Shown: piece by piece, positions 11,101 to 22,342 of the stretch
Numbering within the stretch: position 1 is the stretch's first letter
Layout: each line of letters opens with the position of its first letter
From: Prostheceraeus crozeri
Lineage: Eukaryota; Platyhelminthes; Polycladida; Euryleptidae
Direction of reading: 5' to 3'
Length of the DNA stretch: 64,000 bases
NCBI GenBank assembly: GCA_907163375.1
Contig: CAJQUW010015425.1
Span: 27,278 to 91,277, forward strand
The notes under the pieces: generated by a model
The model's input: only the letters and a program-made list of their open reading frames with translations
Told to the model about the DNA's origin: nothing
The model's database searches: none
Position numbers and translations under genes: made by a program

Positions 11101-13660
11101 ATTAGTGGTGCACATAGGATCCTAGATGGATACTAGCATACACCAGGATATCCTAGTAATCCTAATACAGTGCACAACGGATAAGCGGGGGAAAAATCAA
11201 GCAACATTTCCAACACATGCAAAACGATCCGGGAGCTTCCCGGGAGTTTTGGGAAGTCACACAGCTTAAGCGGGAGACTTCTTTCATAAAATCATGCCAG
11301 TGAAAATTGAATTAAAAACTTGAAATTTCAGCCAAGAAAGCACAAGCAGTGCCGCGACTTTTTCATGAAGACTTCCATTATGATTCGGATCATGAAATTC
11401 CTTTGATAATCAGCTTAAGTTCCGCTTAGTTAGGATGCTTATTAGCAAATATTCATTCCTTTTGATATCCAACTTGTTTCATACTACTTATATAGGGGCG
11501 TCATATCGGTAGTATATAAATTTGCAAATTTTGACTTTTTAAAACTGCTCAAATAATTTTTTGGACCACGGGAACGTAATCTCCGCAAAAAACGGAATCT
11601 TTTCATATAAAAATTTTCACTGTATACTTTTTTGAGTCGACACTCTACCTATATATCCGTACTTTATGGTCTAATGCATCTATTTTTTAGAAGCAATTGC
11701 TGTTCGTCTATTAATGCAGAATTCCTAAGAGTTCATTTATGTCTCAGTTCACAGTTCAGTGTGTCAACGGGACAACACACGATCTGTCTTGAGGAGAAGA
11801 CTAAACTCCTCAGGACTTCTAAAATTCTCCGAGTAGCGAACGATAAAAAAATGGACATTAGATATCTTTCTTCTTTAGATACAACTTTGATTTCCTGTCA
11901 CTGCTGACCAATAAGCTTCAACTTCAAATTTAGCTCACATAGTAATTATTCAGGCTCGAACAATGTTACTCCCCTTAAGCGGGAGAGAAATCTCGGTCCC
12001 ATATTTTCTATATCAAATAATTGCCAACCTGTCCTAGTCCACACTTGAGGGAGGAGGAAGTACAGCGCAAAGACATTCTTGGTCTCCATCGTTGCTATAG
12101 ATATCACAATTTCTTCCATAACTGACGCCGAATGTCCCAATTTATTTTGACGAATTTCAACAAGGTGTAGAATCTTTCACTGAAGACATACCTAATGACT
12201 TTATTATTATTTTTTTTTAATGATTTTTTATTATTCATTTCAATGTCATTGCTACAGCATTTAAAAATATTGATTACATTCACTTTTCAACATTCTATTT
12301 TCTACATAAAGTAGGTATTTACGATATGCTGGTTTCTAAAACACATTAATTCTGCGATGTTGTTTGCTTCCCTCGCGCTTCGCGAACGGCTTATACACGT
12401 TTAACAGAATAAGGTTTTTCATTCATATATAGATAAAGGATAAACCATGCATTGCTATTATATAATTAATTAATATTTATTCACTGTGTAATGTTCAGAC
12501 AAGAAATTCATCGACAACCCTAAACTATTCATTTTATGATCTGTTCATCAGCTAGGAAAACAGCATGATATTTGATGTATTCATTGTTTGTCTTTCGTGA
12601 GACTCATGCTGTCTGTGTGACCTACATCATAGTCTCATCTGTGAGTAGGAGTAAATAGCAGTCTGACAGTCTGATTGATCTTTCAGGTGACTTTCATCAA
12701 ATATTTGCTCCATGTCTAAATCATTAACCAAATGAGATCCATCAGAATTTCCTCGATCAATAGAATAGTACATCTTTTTAAAAATATACACTGTACATGT
12801 AGTGTTCTATGTATCTGAGCCTTGCTGTCGCATTGTTCAGTATTGGATACAGTAATGATAAAACTAGATCAAGAAGTGCTTTCTTTATGAATCATTTGCG
12901 TTCACTATAAACCTAAAACCCACATTGCACCTTTAACAGAGACATGATGAGCCTTGCGATACAAAAACTAAGGTATGCATGTACTATGAGCCACTATTGC
13001 CGTTCGTTCTTAATTACGAACAATTGAAGTAAAATTTATGTAAACTAAATAAATTTGCATTGAGTTGATTATTATCAGACATGCTGTTAACTTAGACCTA
13101 TAGGCTATGTTGATTCACATGTTAGTGACTGATTAGTCAAATGTAGCCCAAAAAACTCTAGGCTGTAAATTTTGTCAAAATCTTCAGGATGATCTATTTT
13201 TGGGCGATCAAGTCCATATTTATACATGCAGAACATAATTTTAGATTGATTATCGGATCTATTTCAATGACAGACCTTCAGAGATTGAATTAACTCACAG
13301 CTAAAATATCTTGCACCAATTCTTTACAAATCACAGAAATCCTCAGAATTCCATGGTAATTAGTGTCATACTTGGCAAAATATTTAGATTTGAGGAAGAA
13401 AAGTGTCTGATGGTATGTCTTAAATAACTTCCTTTTTATATCACACGATATATTTCAACCACACTTTGATTTCAACCCTATGACCAAGGTTATCTTCAGG
13501 TTGAACTTCAGGTGTTGCCATATAGATTTTGAGTTCAACAACCGCATCGCTATTATTTTAGCCATGTTTTACTATTGGGAACGACACTTGCCTTTTTTAA
13601 ATATCCAATACATCACAGAATATTTCTGTCAACAGTAGTTGCACTTCTAGCAGATAACTA
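8149..13660. other. Unassigned AT-rich sequence
   Basis: 5.5 kb without a recognisable gene. Open frames such as 8630-8923 and 9234-9521 (about 95 codons) lack known motifs and fall within what AT-rich DNA gives by chance. A small imperfect hairpin lies at 11107-11165 (GTGCAC ends with repeated TAGGAT words). Confidence 0.4.
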
Positions 13661-13817
13661 CAGTCCGTTTCATAAAAAGTGGATCATCCTAAAATTTGAC
13701 TAAATAAAACATAAGTATGATACAGAAAGCATTGTTCATGTTATTTCATGTCCCTAATATATTTAAATGTCCTTATATAATCTGATAAGCTATGGTACAG
13801 TAACGGTTCTTAAGAAG

Positions 13818-14816
13818 CTAATATTTTGTGGCCCTACCCTTATTGTCAATGACATTACCAATTCGTCTAGGCATTGATTCGATGATATCGTTGATTTTTG
13901 ACTGATCTAACTTTCTCCACTCTCTTTTTAACAGTGACGTAAGTTGTGATACGCCATCTGTAGGTAGCAGTGAACGACGAACGCTACGTTTTAGAATACT
14001 CCATACATTTTCTATGGGATTCAGATCAGGAGAACGAGCTGGCCAAGATAATGTCCTCAGCCCTAATTGAGACTTGCATAAGTTGACTCTACTACTCCTG
14101 TGACACGTAGCATTATCATCCATAAATAACCAAGTCGATGGATCACCAAGTTGATCTGTCATTTGGCCAATGTTCATTCGTAAAACATTCACATAGAGTT
14201 CAGAATTCATGGTTCCTTGCTGTATGTGAAGTTCAGAGCGGCCATTGGTCCAAATGCCAACCCAAATCAGTAGAGTCGCACCACCTTGTACCCGGGGACG
14301 ATGTAAATGTCTCGGAATTTCCTGATCAGATTTTATCCATAATCTCAATCGACCATCATCACTATCCTTCAGACGGACTGATGCCTCATCAGACCAGACA
14401 ACCCGATCCCATTGATTTCGCCAGTGACAATGACTCATTGCCCATCTGAGACGTCTTTTTGTATGCTGATCTGATAATTCGATCTGAGAGGGCCTCTTAC
14501 AGCTCTTGAAATTCGACTCAATAAGTCTTCTACGAATAGTGGACTTAGAAATAGACGAGTCTAGTGCAGCCATCTCAGTTAACGAGAGACTTGGATCAAC
14601 TTTAACAAATCTCAAAATTAGGCGGTCTCTACGTTTGGATGTTTTGCGTGGACGGCCAGAGCCTTCTTTACGACAGAGTCGAAAATCATCATTATGCCAT
14701 CGATGCACATTTGTGTAAGGGACATTTAGTCGCTTGCTTGTAGCTCGCAAAGAAAACTCTAGTTCTAGCAAGGCTGACACTTTGCCTTTTGTGAATGCGA
14801 TCTCGTTATTGTTCAT
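13818..14816 (-). CDS. Tc1/mariner family transposase, DD34E, intact frame
   Basis: A single uninterrupted 332-codon frame with the length and layout of Tc1 transposases. Residues 1-110 are the paired helix-turn-helix DNA-binding region, with a GRPRKT linker at 54-59. The catalytic core has Asp143 (WSDEAS), Asp234 (MDDNATCH) and Glu269 (SPDLNPIENVW), with exactly 34 residues between the last two. The protein ends RATKY. The ATG at 14816 is used because all near-identical copies share it and it precedes the first helix. By family knowledge the enzyme cuts at the terminal repeats in the nucleus and reinserts at TA. All three catalytic residues are present, so activity is possible but untested. 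Copies 1, 3 and 4 are deletion derivatives of the same protein. Confidence 0.93.
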   Translation of the reverse strand: MNNNEIAFTKGKVSALLELEFSLRATSKRLNVPYTNVHRWHNDDFRLCRKEGSGRPRKTSKRRDRLILRFVKVDPSLSLTEMAALDSSISKSTIRRRLIESNFKSCKRPSQIELSDQHTKRRLRWAMSHCHWRNQWDRVVWSDEASVRLKDSDDGRLRLWIKSDQEIPRHLHRPRVQGGATLLIWVGIWTNGRSELHIQQGTMNSELYVNVLRMNIGQMTDQLGDPSTWLFMDDNATCHRSSRVNLCKSQLGLRTLSWPARSPDLNPIENVWSILKRSVRRSLLPTDGVSQLTSLLKREWRKLDQSKINDIIESMPRRIGNVIDNKGRATKY

Positions 14817-15304
14817 TTGTGCTTTGCATTGTTTTCAACTGGTAAGAGATAGATTTCTAGCTGAAAGCAATCAGCAGTGCTGCCAGTACCACCGCAACGA
14901 AGTCAGGAAGCTATGGAACATAGGTCCAGTTAATCACATGTAGCAGTTACATTATTGTTGATGAATAATGGTGCTATGCTGGCTCTGATTGACCGATTTT
15001 CTTTATTTTTGTTTTGCTTGATAGCTTTTGGCTTGTAGAACAACATATTACATAACAAAGGAAACAAATGTAATTTTATAAGAGTGAGGTATGATTTTGT
15101 GTAACATTGCTAAATGAAGATCAAATTATCTACTACTTTTTTATCTATAACAGGAAAACAACTCAATATTCATGCTTGAAATTTCCAGCGATGATATTAG
15201 TAAGCACAACAGACATATCTTCCAAATTTCAGAGAAATTCGTTCAAGTTTGGCGGAGTTAGACAACGTTGAAGTTAAGGCGATGTTTAACCCTTTGACTC
15301 CCGA

Positions 15305-15399
15305 TGACGGGCAGCGCTCGTCATAAAAAAATTGGCTCAGATACCTGATCTACAGAAAAATACTGCCTGCTAAGTGCCCATGACGGGCGGTGCTCGTCA
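15305..15399. repeat. Left subterminal palindromic repeats of piggyBac element
   Basis: Two copies of a 19-bp imperfect palindrome: TGACGGGCAGCGCTCGTCA at 15305-15323 and TGACGGGCGGTGCTCGTCA at 15381-15399. They lie close to the left tip and are plausible transposase-binding or hairpin sites (inference). Confidence 0.85.
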
Positions 15400-15578
15400 C
15401 AGCTTTAACAATAGCGCCTGCCCTTAGTTCATTCATGCACACAGCTGCAAGTGCCCGGAAGGCAGCGAGCAGAGATCAGGTCAGGTGTTTGGATAATTTG
15501 ATCGACAATAACGTCATGAGATCAGCTCATTGTCGCACCCACGGTTAGAAGAAACACGAATTTTCACTCTAAGTGTAA

Positions 15579-17312
15579 GATGGCACGATTGGTGCGTCGC
15601 AAATTGCGGATTTACTTGCCAACTCCGACACAGAAAGTTCTTACAATTCTGAATCATCTGATGCTACTGAGGAATCTGCGGATGAAGATGAGCTTCCGGC
15701 TGAGCGATCTTCTAGCGGTACTGGGTGGAGGTTCGTCACTCCAGAGACGGATAGAAGAGATGGACTGCCCATTTTCAATGCTTGTCCTGGACCAAATCCG
15801 AATCTATATTTACCTGAAGCAACGAAAGAAAATCTTGGAGAATTTTTGGACGCGTTTCTGACACAGGAACTTTTTGAACAATTAGTTTCATGGACCAATA
15901 TTCGTGCGGGGATCGCTTTTGACGATGCGATGAATGACCTTTCTGCAGATGAAACTTTGTCAGGTTCAATTGCTGATTGGACGAATTGTTCCGTGAATGA
16001 TTTGAAGAAAATGATTGCAATATTCATGATAATGGCTTTGAACAATAAACCGGAAATGCGAAGCCATTGGTTCAAAAATCCCATATACTCAAGTGACATC
16101 TTTCATGCGGAGGAATGCTTGCCGCGCAACAGATTCCTTTTGATTTTGCGTTATCTGCGCTTTGCTGATTACGCACAACTCTCTGATGATCGTTTGAGCA
16201 AAATCAGACCATTTTTGGATCTCGTGAGCAGCATATGTCGAAACGCGAATATTCCGAGCAGCGATATTGCAGTGGGCGAGTCCCTACTTCTTTACAAAGG
16301 GAGAATCTTCATGAAGCGTTACATACCCTCCAAGCGCAGTCGATATGGCCTTCTGACATACTGTCTGTGTGAGACAAGTACAGGATATACCTGGAATTTC
16401 ATGTTGGCATCAAGTGCGGCCGAAAATCAATCGGTTATGGAAGGACTTGAAGGCGTTGCTGGCCAATCATTCAGTGAAAAAGTTGTGGTGTATTTGCTTG
16501 CTTCCTTGGTAAACAAAGGATACCACTTGTTTACCGACAACTTTTTTACTTCGGAAAGACTTGCGAAATACTTGATCGCAAGGCGAACACTTCTTACTGG
16601 AACGCTGAGACCAAATCGTGGAGCTCCTGCTCAATTGAGAAATTATCCTGTGCCCGTCAAATCACATGCTTTTTGTCGAAACAGTGAACTCATGGTTGTG
16701 AAGATGGTGGACAAAAAATCCTCCGGCTTGAAGACAGTGTATATCATGGACACATCCTCTGCTGCTGCAAATGTTGACATCACCAGAACCCAACGCGGAG
16801 GTGTTCAAGAAACTCTGACGAAACCGAGAATCGTTACGACGTACTCCAAGGGCATGAAAGGCGTTGACCAAAGAGACGCCTCCCTTCATCCGTATAACAT
16901 TGTACAAAAATCGTACAAGTGGTTCACAAAAATCGGTGTGCATCTAATCCATCTCCTGATAAAAAATGCTTTCGTCGTGTTCCAACATCGTGGATCAACA
17001 ATGGATTTCTTGTAGTTTCAAGAAGAGGTCATCAAGCTCTATCTTCTCTCGACTGGTCCTGGGAGGTCACGAGGGTCCTCTCGAAGGGATGGCCTGCCAA
17101 TTCAGCAACGCATCTCTTCTGCAACAGGAAACCATCTTCCACAGAGGCTGACTCCCCGGCCAAACCGACCAAGACCAACCAAGCGATGCCGGCAATGCTG
17201 GCGTATTCGCGTTCGAAAAGAAACTGTGTTCTTTTGTCCAGCCTGTGAGGGAGAACCAGGACTGTGTGTCGGAGCTTGCTTTGCTACATGGCACAACGAA
17301 CTCAATTTGTGA
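15579..17312 (+). pseudogene. piggyBac transposase, near-complete but defective
   Basis: One frame runs from just after a TAA at 15576 to a TGA at 17310-17312, about 577 codons, interrupted by a single TAG at 17013-17015. It opens with an acidic Ser/Glu/Asp-rich tail, as usual in this family. The RNase-H-like core follows. The first catalytic Asp is replaced by Gly (GGC at 16275-16277, in DIAVGESLLLYKGR). The second is present in LFTDNFFTS (16536-16538) and the third in KGMKGVDQRD (16866-16868). After the TAG the frame continues to a cysteine-rich zinc-binding tail (CRQCW, FFCPACEG, LCVGACFATWH). The only nearby ATG, at 15580, is one frame off, suggesting a small indel at the N-terminus. Three lesions make it inactive as it stands. 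Confidence 0.93.
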
Positions 17313-17547
17313 AATTTGTCAACTTTTGGTACTCCTACAAGCAAGGAAACGAGTTGTTTTTGTTGTTTTATCGCACTTAACATAATGCAGCAAATATTGT
17401 TTGTTACAGAAAGTGAATAAATTTCTTTTTGTCAATAAACTTTTTAATTTCTCATTAGGCCTGTTTTAAACTCTTAGCATCACAAAAGATAATTATAACT
17501 ATCTTAAATTAAAATCATAAAAGCTTAAATCATTGACGAAAATGTCA

Positions 17548-17687
17548 TGACGAGCTATGCTCGTACGGGCACTTTGAGCGATTCGCTGCATGACGAGCTG
17601 AGCCCGTCATGGGCATCTACGAATGTTACATTGGAAATTGATTCGGGAAAGTAAGCTATTCATTTTGATGACGAGCGCTGCCCGTCA
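17548..17687. repeat. Right subterminal palindromic repeats of piggyBac element
   Basis: Three copies in the inverse orientation to the left pair: a decayed one at 17548-17564 (TGACGAGCTATGCTCGT), then TGACGAGCTGAGCCCGTCA at 17591-17609 and TGACGAGCGCTGCCCGTCA at 17669-17687. The last is the exact reverse complement of the left-most copy. Confidence 0.85.
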
Positions 17688-17768
17688 TCTGCACTTGCGA
17701 GGGTTGCAAAAAATTGCTGCTCGGAGCTGAAAGGGTTAAGGGTGATCCATTTTTTATGAAACAATCTG

Positions 17769-18572
17769 CATCTATTAATGTTAATTTTTTCAAGTTTTGA
17801 TAAATAAAATGTCATGAAAAGTATACAATCCAATGGCATTGCTGAACAGTTTTGCCATGGGTTTTCACTTGTAATGTTGTTTCAGTTCTTTTTCTACGAA
17901 GAATAGAAATCAAAAGGGTGCAAAAGCATAGCTTAACCACAGTTCTAACCTTGTCAATGTAATAAGCTTTGATCATTACCTACAGTGAACACGTGCGCTT
18001 ATCTGACCGGCTTTCTCTTATTTACTTTTCATCATCGCACGTGTGAAATATAACTGATATGACATCCTGCAATATTTATTGTGAGCGATCAATTACATGT
18101 TATGAAATGATAAACAACAAAAATGAGTGTTTTATAGCATGAGCTTGGTATCTTCTATGTTCAAGAAAAAAAACCTATTCAATGCAATTATCAATTTTTG
18201 AAAAGCAACTAAGTCACTGGCCAGATGAAGGTGAGATCATAAAAATCGTCTGCAGAATCTATTTCAGGCATGCTGGAGTATAATGCTGCTCAGGATAGTT
18301 TGCAATGGGGTATGAAGATCAAATATGCAAAAATCGGAACGGTATTATAAATCTGTGGTCACAGGATCACTTCGTTAGCGATCTGTTTTCATTAATATTC
18401 GGACAAGTGACATCTAACAGATGGCTCTTGTTCTGTGTGAAAATGCTAGATTATACAACATTTACATCAATCTCAAGCTATCTCGAGATGAAGACAACAC
18501 TGGACCCGCTGTCAGTGTCATGACTGGCACCATCATAGTCATCTTTATACGCTTAGATAGCTTTGATACTCG
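17769..18572. other. Spacer between the two inverted Tc1 copies
   Basis: 804 bp of AT-rich DNA with no recognised domain. It separates the inward-facing 5' ends of Tc1 copies 2 and 3. It contains CACGTG-type words near 17990 and 18040 and open frames of 70-72 codons with no motif. Confidence 0.4.
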
Positions 18573-20079
18573 CAGATTGTTTCATAAAAAATGGAATTCC
18601 CTTAAACATCGCCTTAACTTCAACTTTGTTTAACTCCGCCAAACTTGAACGAATTTCTCTGAAATTTGGAAGATATATCAGTTGTGCTTACTAATATCAT
18701 CGCTGGAAATTTCAAGCATGAATATTGAGTTGTTTTCCTGTTATAGATAAAAAAGTAGTAGATAATTTGATCTTCATTTAGCAATGTTACACAAAATCAT
18801 ACCTCACTCTTATAAAATTACATTTGTTTCCTTTGTTATGTAATATGTTGTTCTACAAGCCAAAAGCTATCAAGCAAAACAAAAATAAAGAAAATCGGTC
18901 AATCAGAGCCAGTATAGCACCATTATTCATCAACAATAATGTAACTGCTACATGTGATTAACTAGACCTATGTTCCATAGCTTCCTGACTTCGTTGCGGT
19001 GGTACTGGCAGCACTGCTGATTGCTTTCAGCTAGAAATCTATCTCTTACCAGTTGAAAACAATGCAAAGCACAAATGAACAATAACGAGATCGCATTCAC
19101 AAAAGGCAAAGTGTCAGCCTTGCTAGAACTAGAGTTTTCTTTGCGAGCTACAAGCAAGCGACTAAATGTCCCTTACACAAATGTGCATCGATGGCATAAT
19201 GATGATTTTCGACTCTGTCGTAAAGAAGGCTCTGGCCGTCCACGCAAAACATCCAAACGTAGAGACCGCCTAATTTTGAGATTTGTTAAAGTTGATCCAA
19301 GTCTCTCGTTAACTGAGATGGCTGCACTAGACTCGTCTATTTCTAAGTCCACTATTCGTAGAAGACTTATTGAGTCGAATTTCAAGAGCTGAAAGAGGCC
19401 CTCTCAGATCGAATTATCAGATCAGCATACAAAAAGACGTCTCAGATGGGCAATGAGTCATTGTCACTGGCGAAATCAATGGGATCGGGTTGTCTGGTCT
19501 GATGAGGCATCAGTCCGTCTGAAGGATAGTGATGATGGTCGATTGAGATTATGGATAAAATCTGATCAGGAAATTCCGAGACATTTACATCGTCCCCGGG
19601 TACAAGGTGTGAATGTCTATGTGAATGTTTTACGAATGAACATTGGCCAAATGACAGATCAACTTGGTGATCCATCGACTTGGTTATTTATGGATGATAA
19701 TGCTACGTGTCACAGGAGTAGTAGAGTCAACTTATGCAAGTCTCAATTAGGGCTTAGGACATTATCTTGGCCAGCTCGTTCTCCTGATCTGAATCCCATA
19801 GAAAATGTATGGAGTATTCTAAAACGTAGCGTTCGTCGTTCACTGCTACCTACAGATGGCGTATCACAACTTACGTCACTGGTAATGTCATTGACAATAA
19901 GGGTAGGGCCACAAAATATTAGCTTCTTAAGAACCGTTACTGTATCATAGCTTATCAGATTATATAAGGACATTTAAATATATTAGGGACATGAAATAAC
20001 ATGAACAATGCTTTCTGTATCATACTTATGTTTTATTTAGTCAAATTTTAAGATGATCCACTTTTTATGAAACAGACTG
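18573..20079 (+). mobile_element. Tc1-like DNA transposon, family 1, copy 3 (internally deleted)
   Basis: The 5' end CAGATTGTTTCATAAAAAAT starts at 18573, preceded by CG rather than TA. The 3' end finishes GAAACAGACTG at 20079, followed by TA. The element is 1507 bp, in inverted orientation to copy 2 and nearly identical to it outside two deletions: about 85 bp replaced by a 7-bp filler near 19609, and about 73 bp near 19882. It is non-autonomous now. Confidence 0.94.
19075..19950 (+). pseudogene. Tc1 family 1 transposase remnant (copy 3)
   Basis: The ATG at 19075 opens the same protein as the intact copy. Codon 106 is TGA instead of TGT (Cys), at 19390-19392. The frame continues through the first catalytic Asp (VVWSDEAS). 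It loses about 85 bp after RVQG, with the filler TGAATGT copied from the adjoining GTGAATGT. It keeps the second Asp and the Glu block, then loses about 73 bp after QLTSL. The C-terminus is out of frame, so no active enzyme is expected. Confidence 0.92.
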
Positions 20080-22342
20080 TATATGAATCCATGTTACTTC
20101 TCTTTCAGTTGTCTTGGTAACACACTATTATTCTCGTAATGGTTGTGGAAGGATACACTGGAATAATTAAGTCAATTATTATGTTAAATGATATAATCAA
20201 AGCTAATTGACTGAGATATTGCTATCCAAGATAGGACCGATATCAAGACCGAAGAGATATTGTCCGATGGACATAACTGCCCAGACTATGATTTCATAAT
20301 ATGGACAATATTGAATCAACTAGCGTCAAAAGATGCGTTTATGTATTCACCTCGCCGTCTAGACTTGGAGAACACATTGATTTTGTACTCATAGATTCGA
20401 GCACAAACACCTTTGTCTTAAAATCAGTGAAACAATATATCCGTAGGAAGAAGTTGATCGACTGACCAACTTCTCCACTTTTTCCTAAGCAACGCGTCCT
20501 TGCCTATTCAGACGGCAGTCAAGTCAATTATTTAAGGCCTTTAGTCATATTTCAATGAGTTGTCAAGATTCTGTTCTGTGATTGACTAACTTACTTATCT
20601 CATTTAGAAAACAAATCGACTGAAATATGTGCTCAGGAGTACAATAGGCATACACTCATGCTTGAAGCTCTATTTGATCAATTTCCTGTACAGCAATTAT
20701 GTCAAGAAAAGACAAAAATGCATAAAGATTGAATTGTCCTTATTTCCAGATGGTGAAAAGGGGGTTAAATGTACATGTAATGGCATGCATTAAAAGACTA
20801 GCATAAATTAATGAATCTTCACTGAATTACAACCAGATTTTTAATAAGTCTGTTTTTGGAATGGTGTTTTGTAATATTTTACTTTGAGCTTTAGGACAGG
20901 TTTTTAAATTCATTCTTTTAGAATTAGTTATGAAACCATGTTTCAATAATTTGTCAGGCATTTTTATATATTCTTTTAAACGTGATTTTTATTTTTGATG
21001 TTAAGCAAGCCATGACGCTTCTGTATAAATCTTAGCCTAGTATAGCTAATGACAAATATGAAAAAGGTTTTTTTGATAAGGCACCCAAAGTTTCATTCCC
21101 AGCGATCGTAGATTTCCATCAGATATATTGCTATAAAAGTGCATGCTATTTAATTGAATGATTTATTATCTGAGAAATAAGAAGAACAAAACCTTGATAT
21201 ATTTAAGTCCTGTTTATGACTTAAATATCGTGTTTTCTTAACGTGACTTCAAACAAGGTAAGTAGCTTGAAAATCATAAATATTTATAGGTGAGAAAATG
21301 AATTTAAAGGTCAGGAGTATAATATTTGTCGATATTCTAAACTTTAGGATGTTCCTATCTCAAGTGGATTTTCAAAGAACTCACACAAAGAGGTCAAATT
21401 AGGAGCTTTCACTGGATCCAACTGTTTAGCATAGTAGCTCCTGTGGAATAACTTTGATTATAAAATCCAAAATCGATTTTTAATAAATTTTTGAAAAACC
21501 GCAAATCTACAGTAGAAGAGGTAAGAAGATCCCGTCTACAGATATTAAATTGACAAGAAGAAAGAGGCCTTTTTGAGACGGTTCTTCTACGTGAAAAAAG
21601 AAAAATCATCAAAGGGATCGAATTACACGCCTGTCTTAGTTGGATTCCAATCTTCACTAGATTTTAGAGTCATTTGTATCCCCTACCGCAATTTACCATT
21701 TTCTTAATTATAATTAGGCTGAAATATCAATAGCAAAAATTGAGCAGAAGAACAGAAAGATTCTGGTTAGTATTCCGTCCCTGCTATCTAATGAAAGCAA
21801 TTATGTTGCCTTGAAAATGTATAACTCCGGGGTTCGTCGAACAGATGAGTGCATTTGAGACAAATAATGTGTTTATCTCCCACTCAGGGCCTCAAGCCTA
21901 GCCTCTTGATGATGAGAGAAAGCAACTGCTGTCAATTATCAAATGTGAAAAATGTTAAATCAATTTAAAGTCATGAAAGAGATGAATAAGAGGATGAGAT
22001 CATTTCAGTACGAACTCTATCATTTGCTATTTTTCTAATGAAATTATTAGTTTATAATCAGAACCAGTGGGTACGCGGTATCGATAAATCACTGTTTCCG
22101 AAAAATTGAGAAATTATCGTGTACGAACTTGAAAGAGTGTGAGTTTTCCTGTGCATTTCTGCATGCAATCGCAAATATGCGAATATGAATCAAGGCTGCA
22201 GTGCTTCGACTTATCTAGGCTTAGTCTTTTAATGGACTTTAACTAAGACCATTGCATCCGGTGAGCATCCCATCATCATCGATATGTTAGCGATACATAG
22301 CATGTTCCGTTTTACGCGCGCGTGCACAATTAGTGTACATGC
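20080..22342. other. Unassigned AT-rich sequence
   Basis: No gene or paired terminal repeat recognised. Open frames (for example 21409-21657, minus) show no motif. Confidence 0.4.

Larger units (their letters stand above)
15290..17735 (+). mobile_element. piggyBac-like DNA transposon
   Basis: A 2446-bp element with ends CCCTTTGACTCC and, reverse complemented, CCCTTTCAGCTCC. It is flanked by a perfect TTAA duplication, and deleting it restores the continuous Tc1 sequence seen in copies 3 and 4. It encodes one piggyBac transposase with a C-terminal cysteine-rich domain. Subterminal regions carry five copies of a 19-bp imperfect palindrome of the TGACGGGCAGCGCTCGTCA type, two at the left and three at the right in inverse orientation. 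It inserted after the Tc1 family-1 element was in place. Confidence 0.96.
13661..17768 (-). mobile_element. Tc1-like DNA transposon, family 1, copy 2 (interrupted by piggyBac)
   Basis: The left (3') end begins CAGTCCGTTTCATAAAAAGT at 13661, after a TA. The right (5') end, read inward, is CAGATTGTTTCATAAAAAAT, finishing at 17768. The inverted repeats are about 30 bp. The element is cut at a TTAA in its 5' terminal region by the piggyBac element 15290-17735, with TTAA duplicated at 15286-15289 and 17736-17739. Without it the element is about 1658 bp. The dinucleotide after 17768 is CA, not TA. It carries the only intact family-1 transposase frame in the window, with a ~500-bp leader and ~155-bp trailer. 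Confidence 0.95.
13661..20079. mobile_element. Candidate composite unit of two inverted Tc1 family 1 copies
   Basis: Copies 2 and 3 lie head to head, with their 5' ends inward. The outer 3' ends are flanked by TA on both sides (13659-13660 and 20080-20081), while the two inner 5' ends are flanked by CA and CG. The pattern is what a single transposition of the whole 6.4-kb block by its outer ends would leave. Two independent insertions with decayed inner TA sites would look the same. The cargo is the piggyBac element and 804 bp of unassigned DNA. Confidence 0.3.

Noticed and set aside
11107-11165. MITE with GTGCAC ends
   Set aside because: The pairing is patchy and arises mainly from repeated TAGGAT words.
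14138-14449. Plus-strand open frame across Tc1 copy 2 (and 14506-14943, 19173-19385, 19442-19973)
   Set aside because: Shadows of the transposase on the opposite strand; they lack any motif while the transposase frame has the full DDE signature.
15846-17015. Treating the piggyBac protein as a 389-residue product starting at 15846
   Set aside because: That codon is TTG in an animal genome, and the same frame continues upstream to 15579 with typical piggyBac N-terminal sequence and downstream of the TAG into the cysteine-rich tail.
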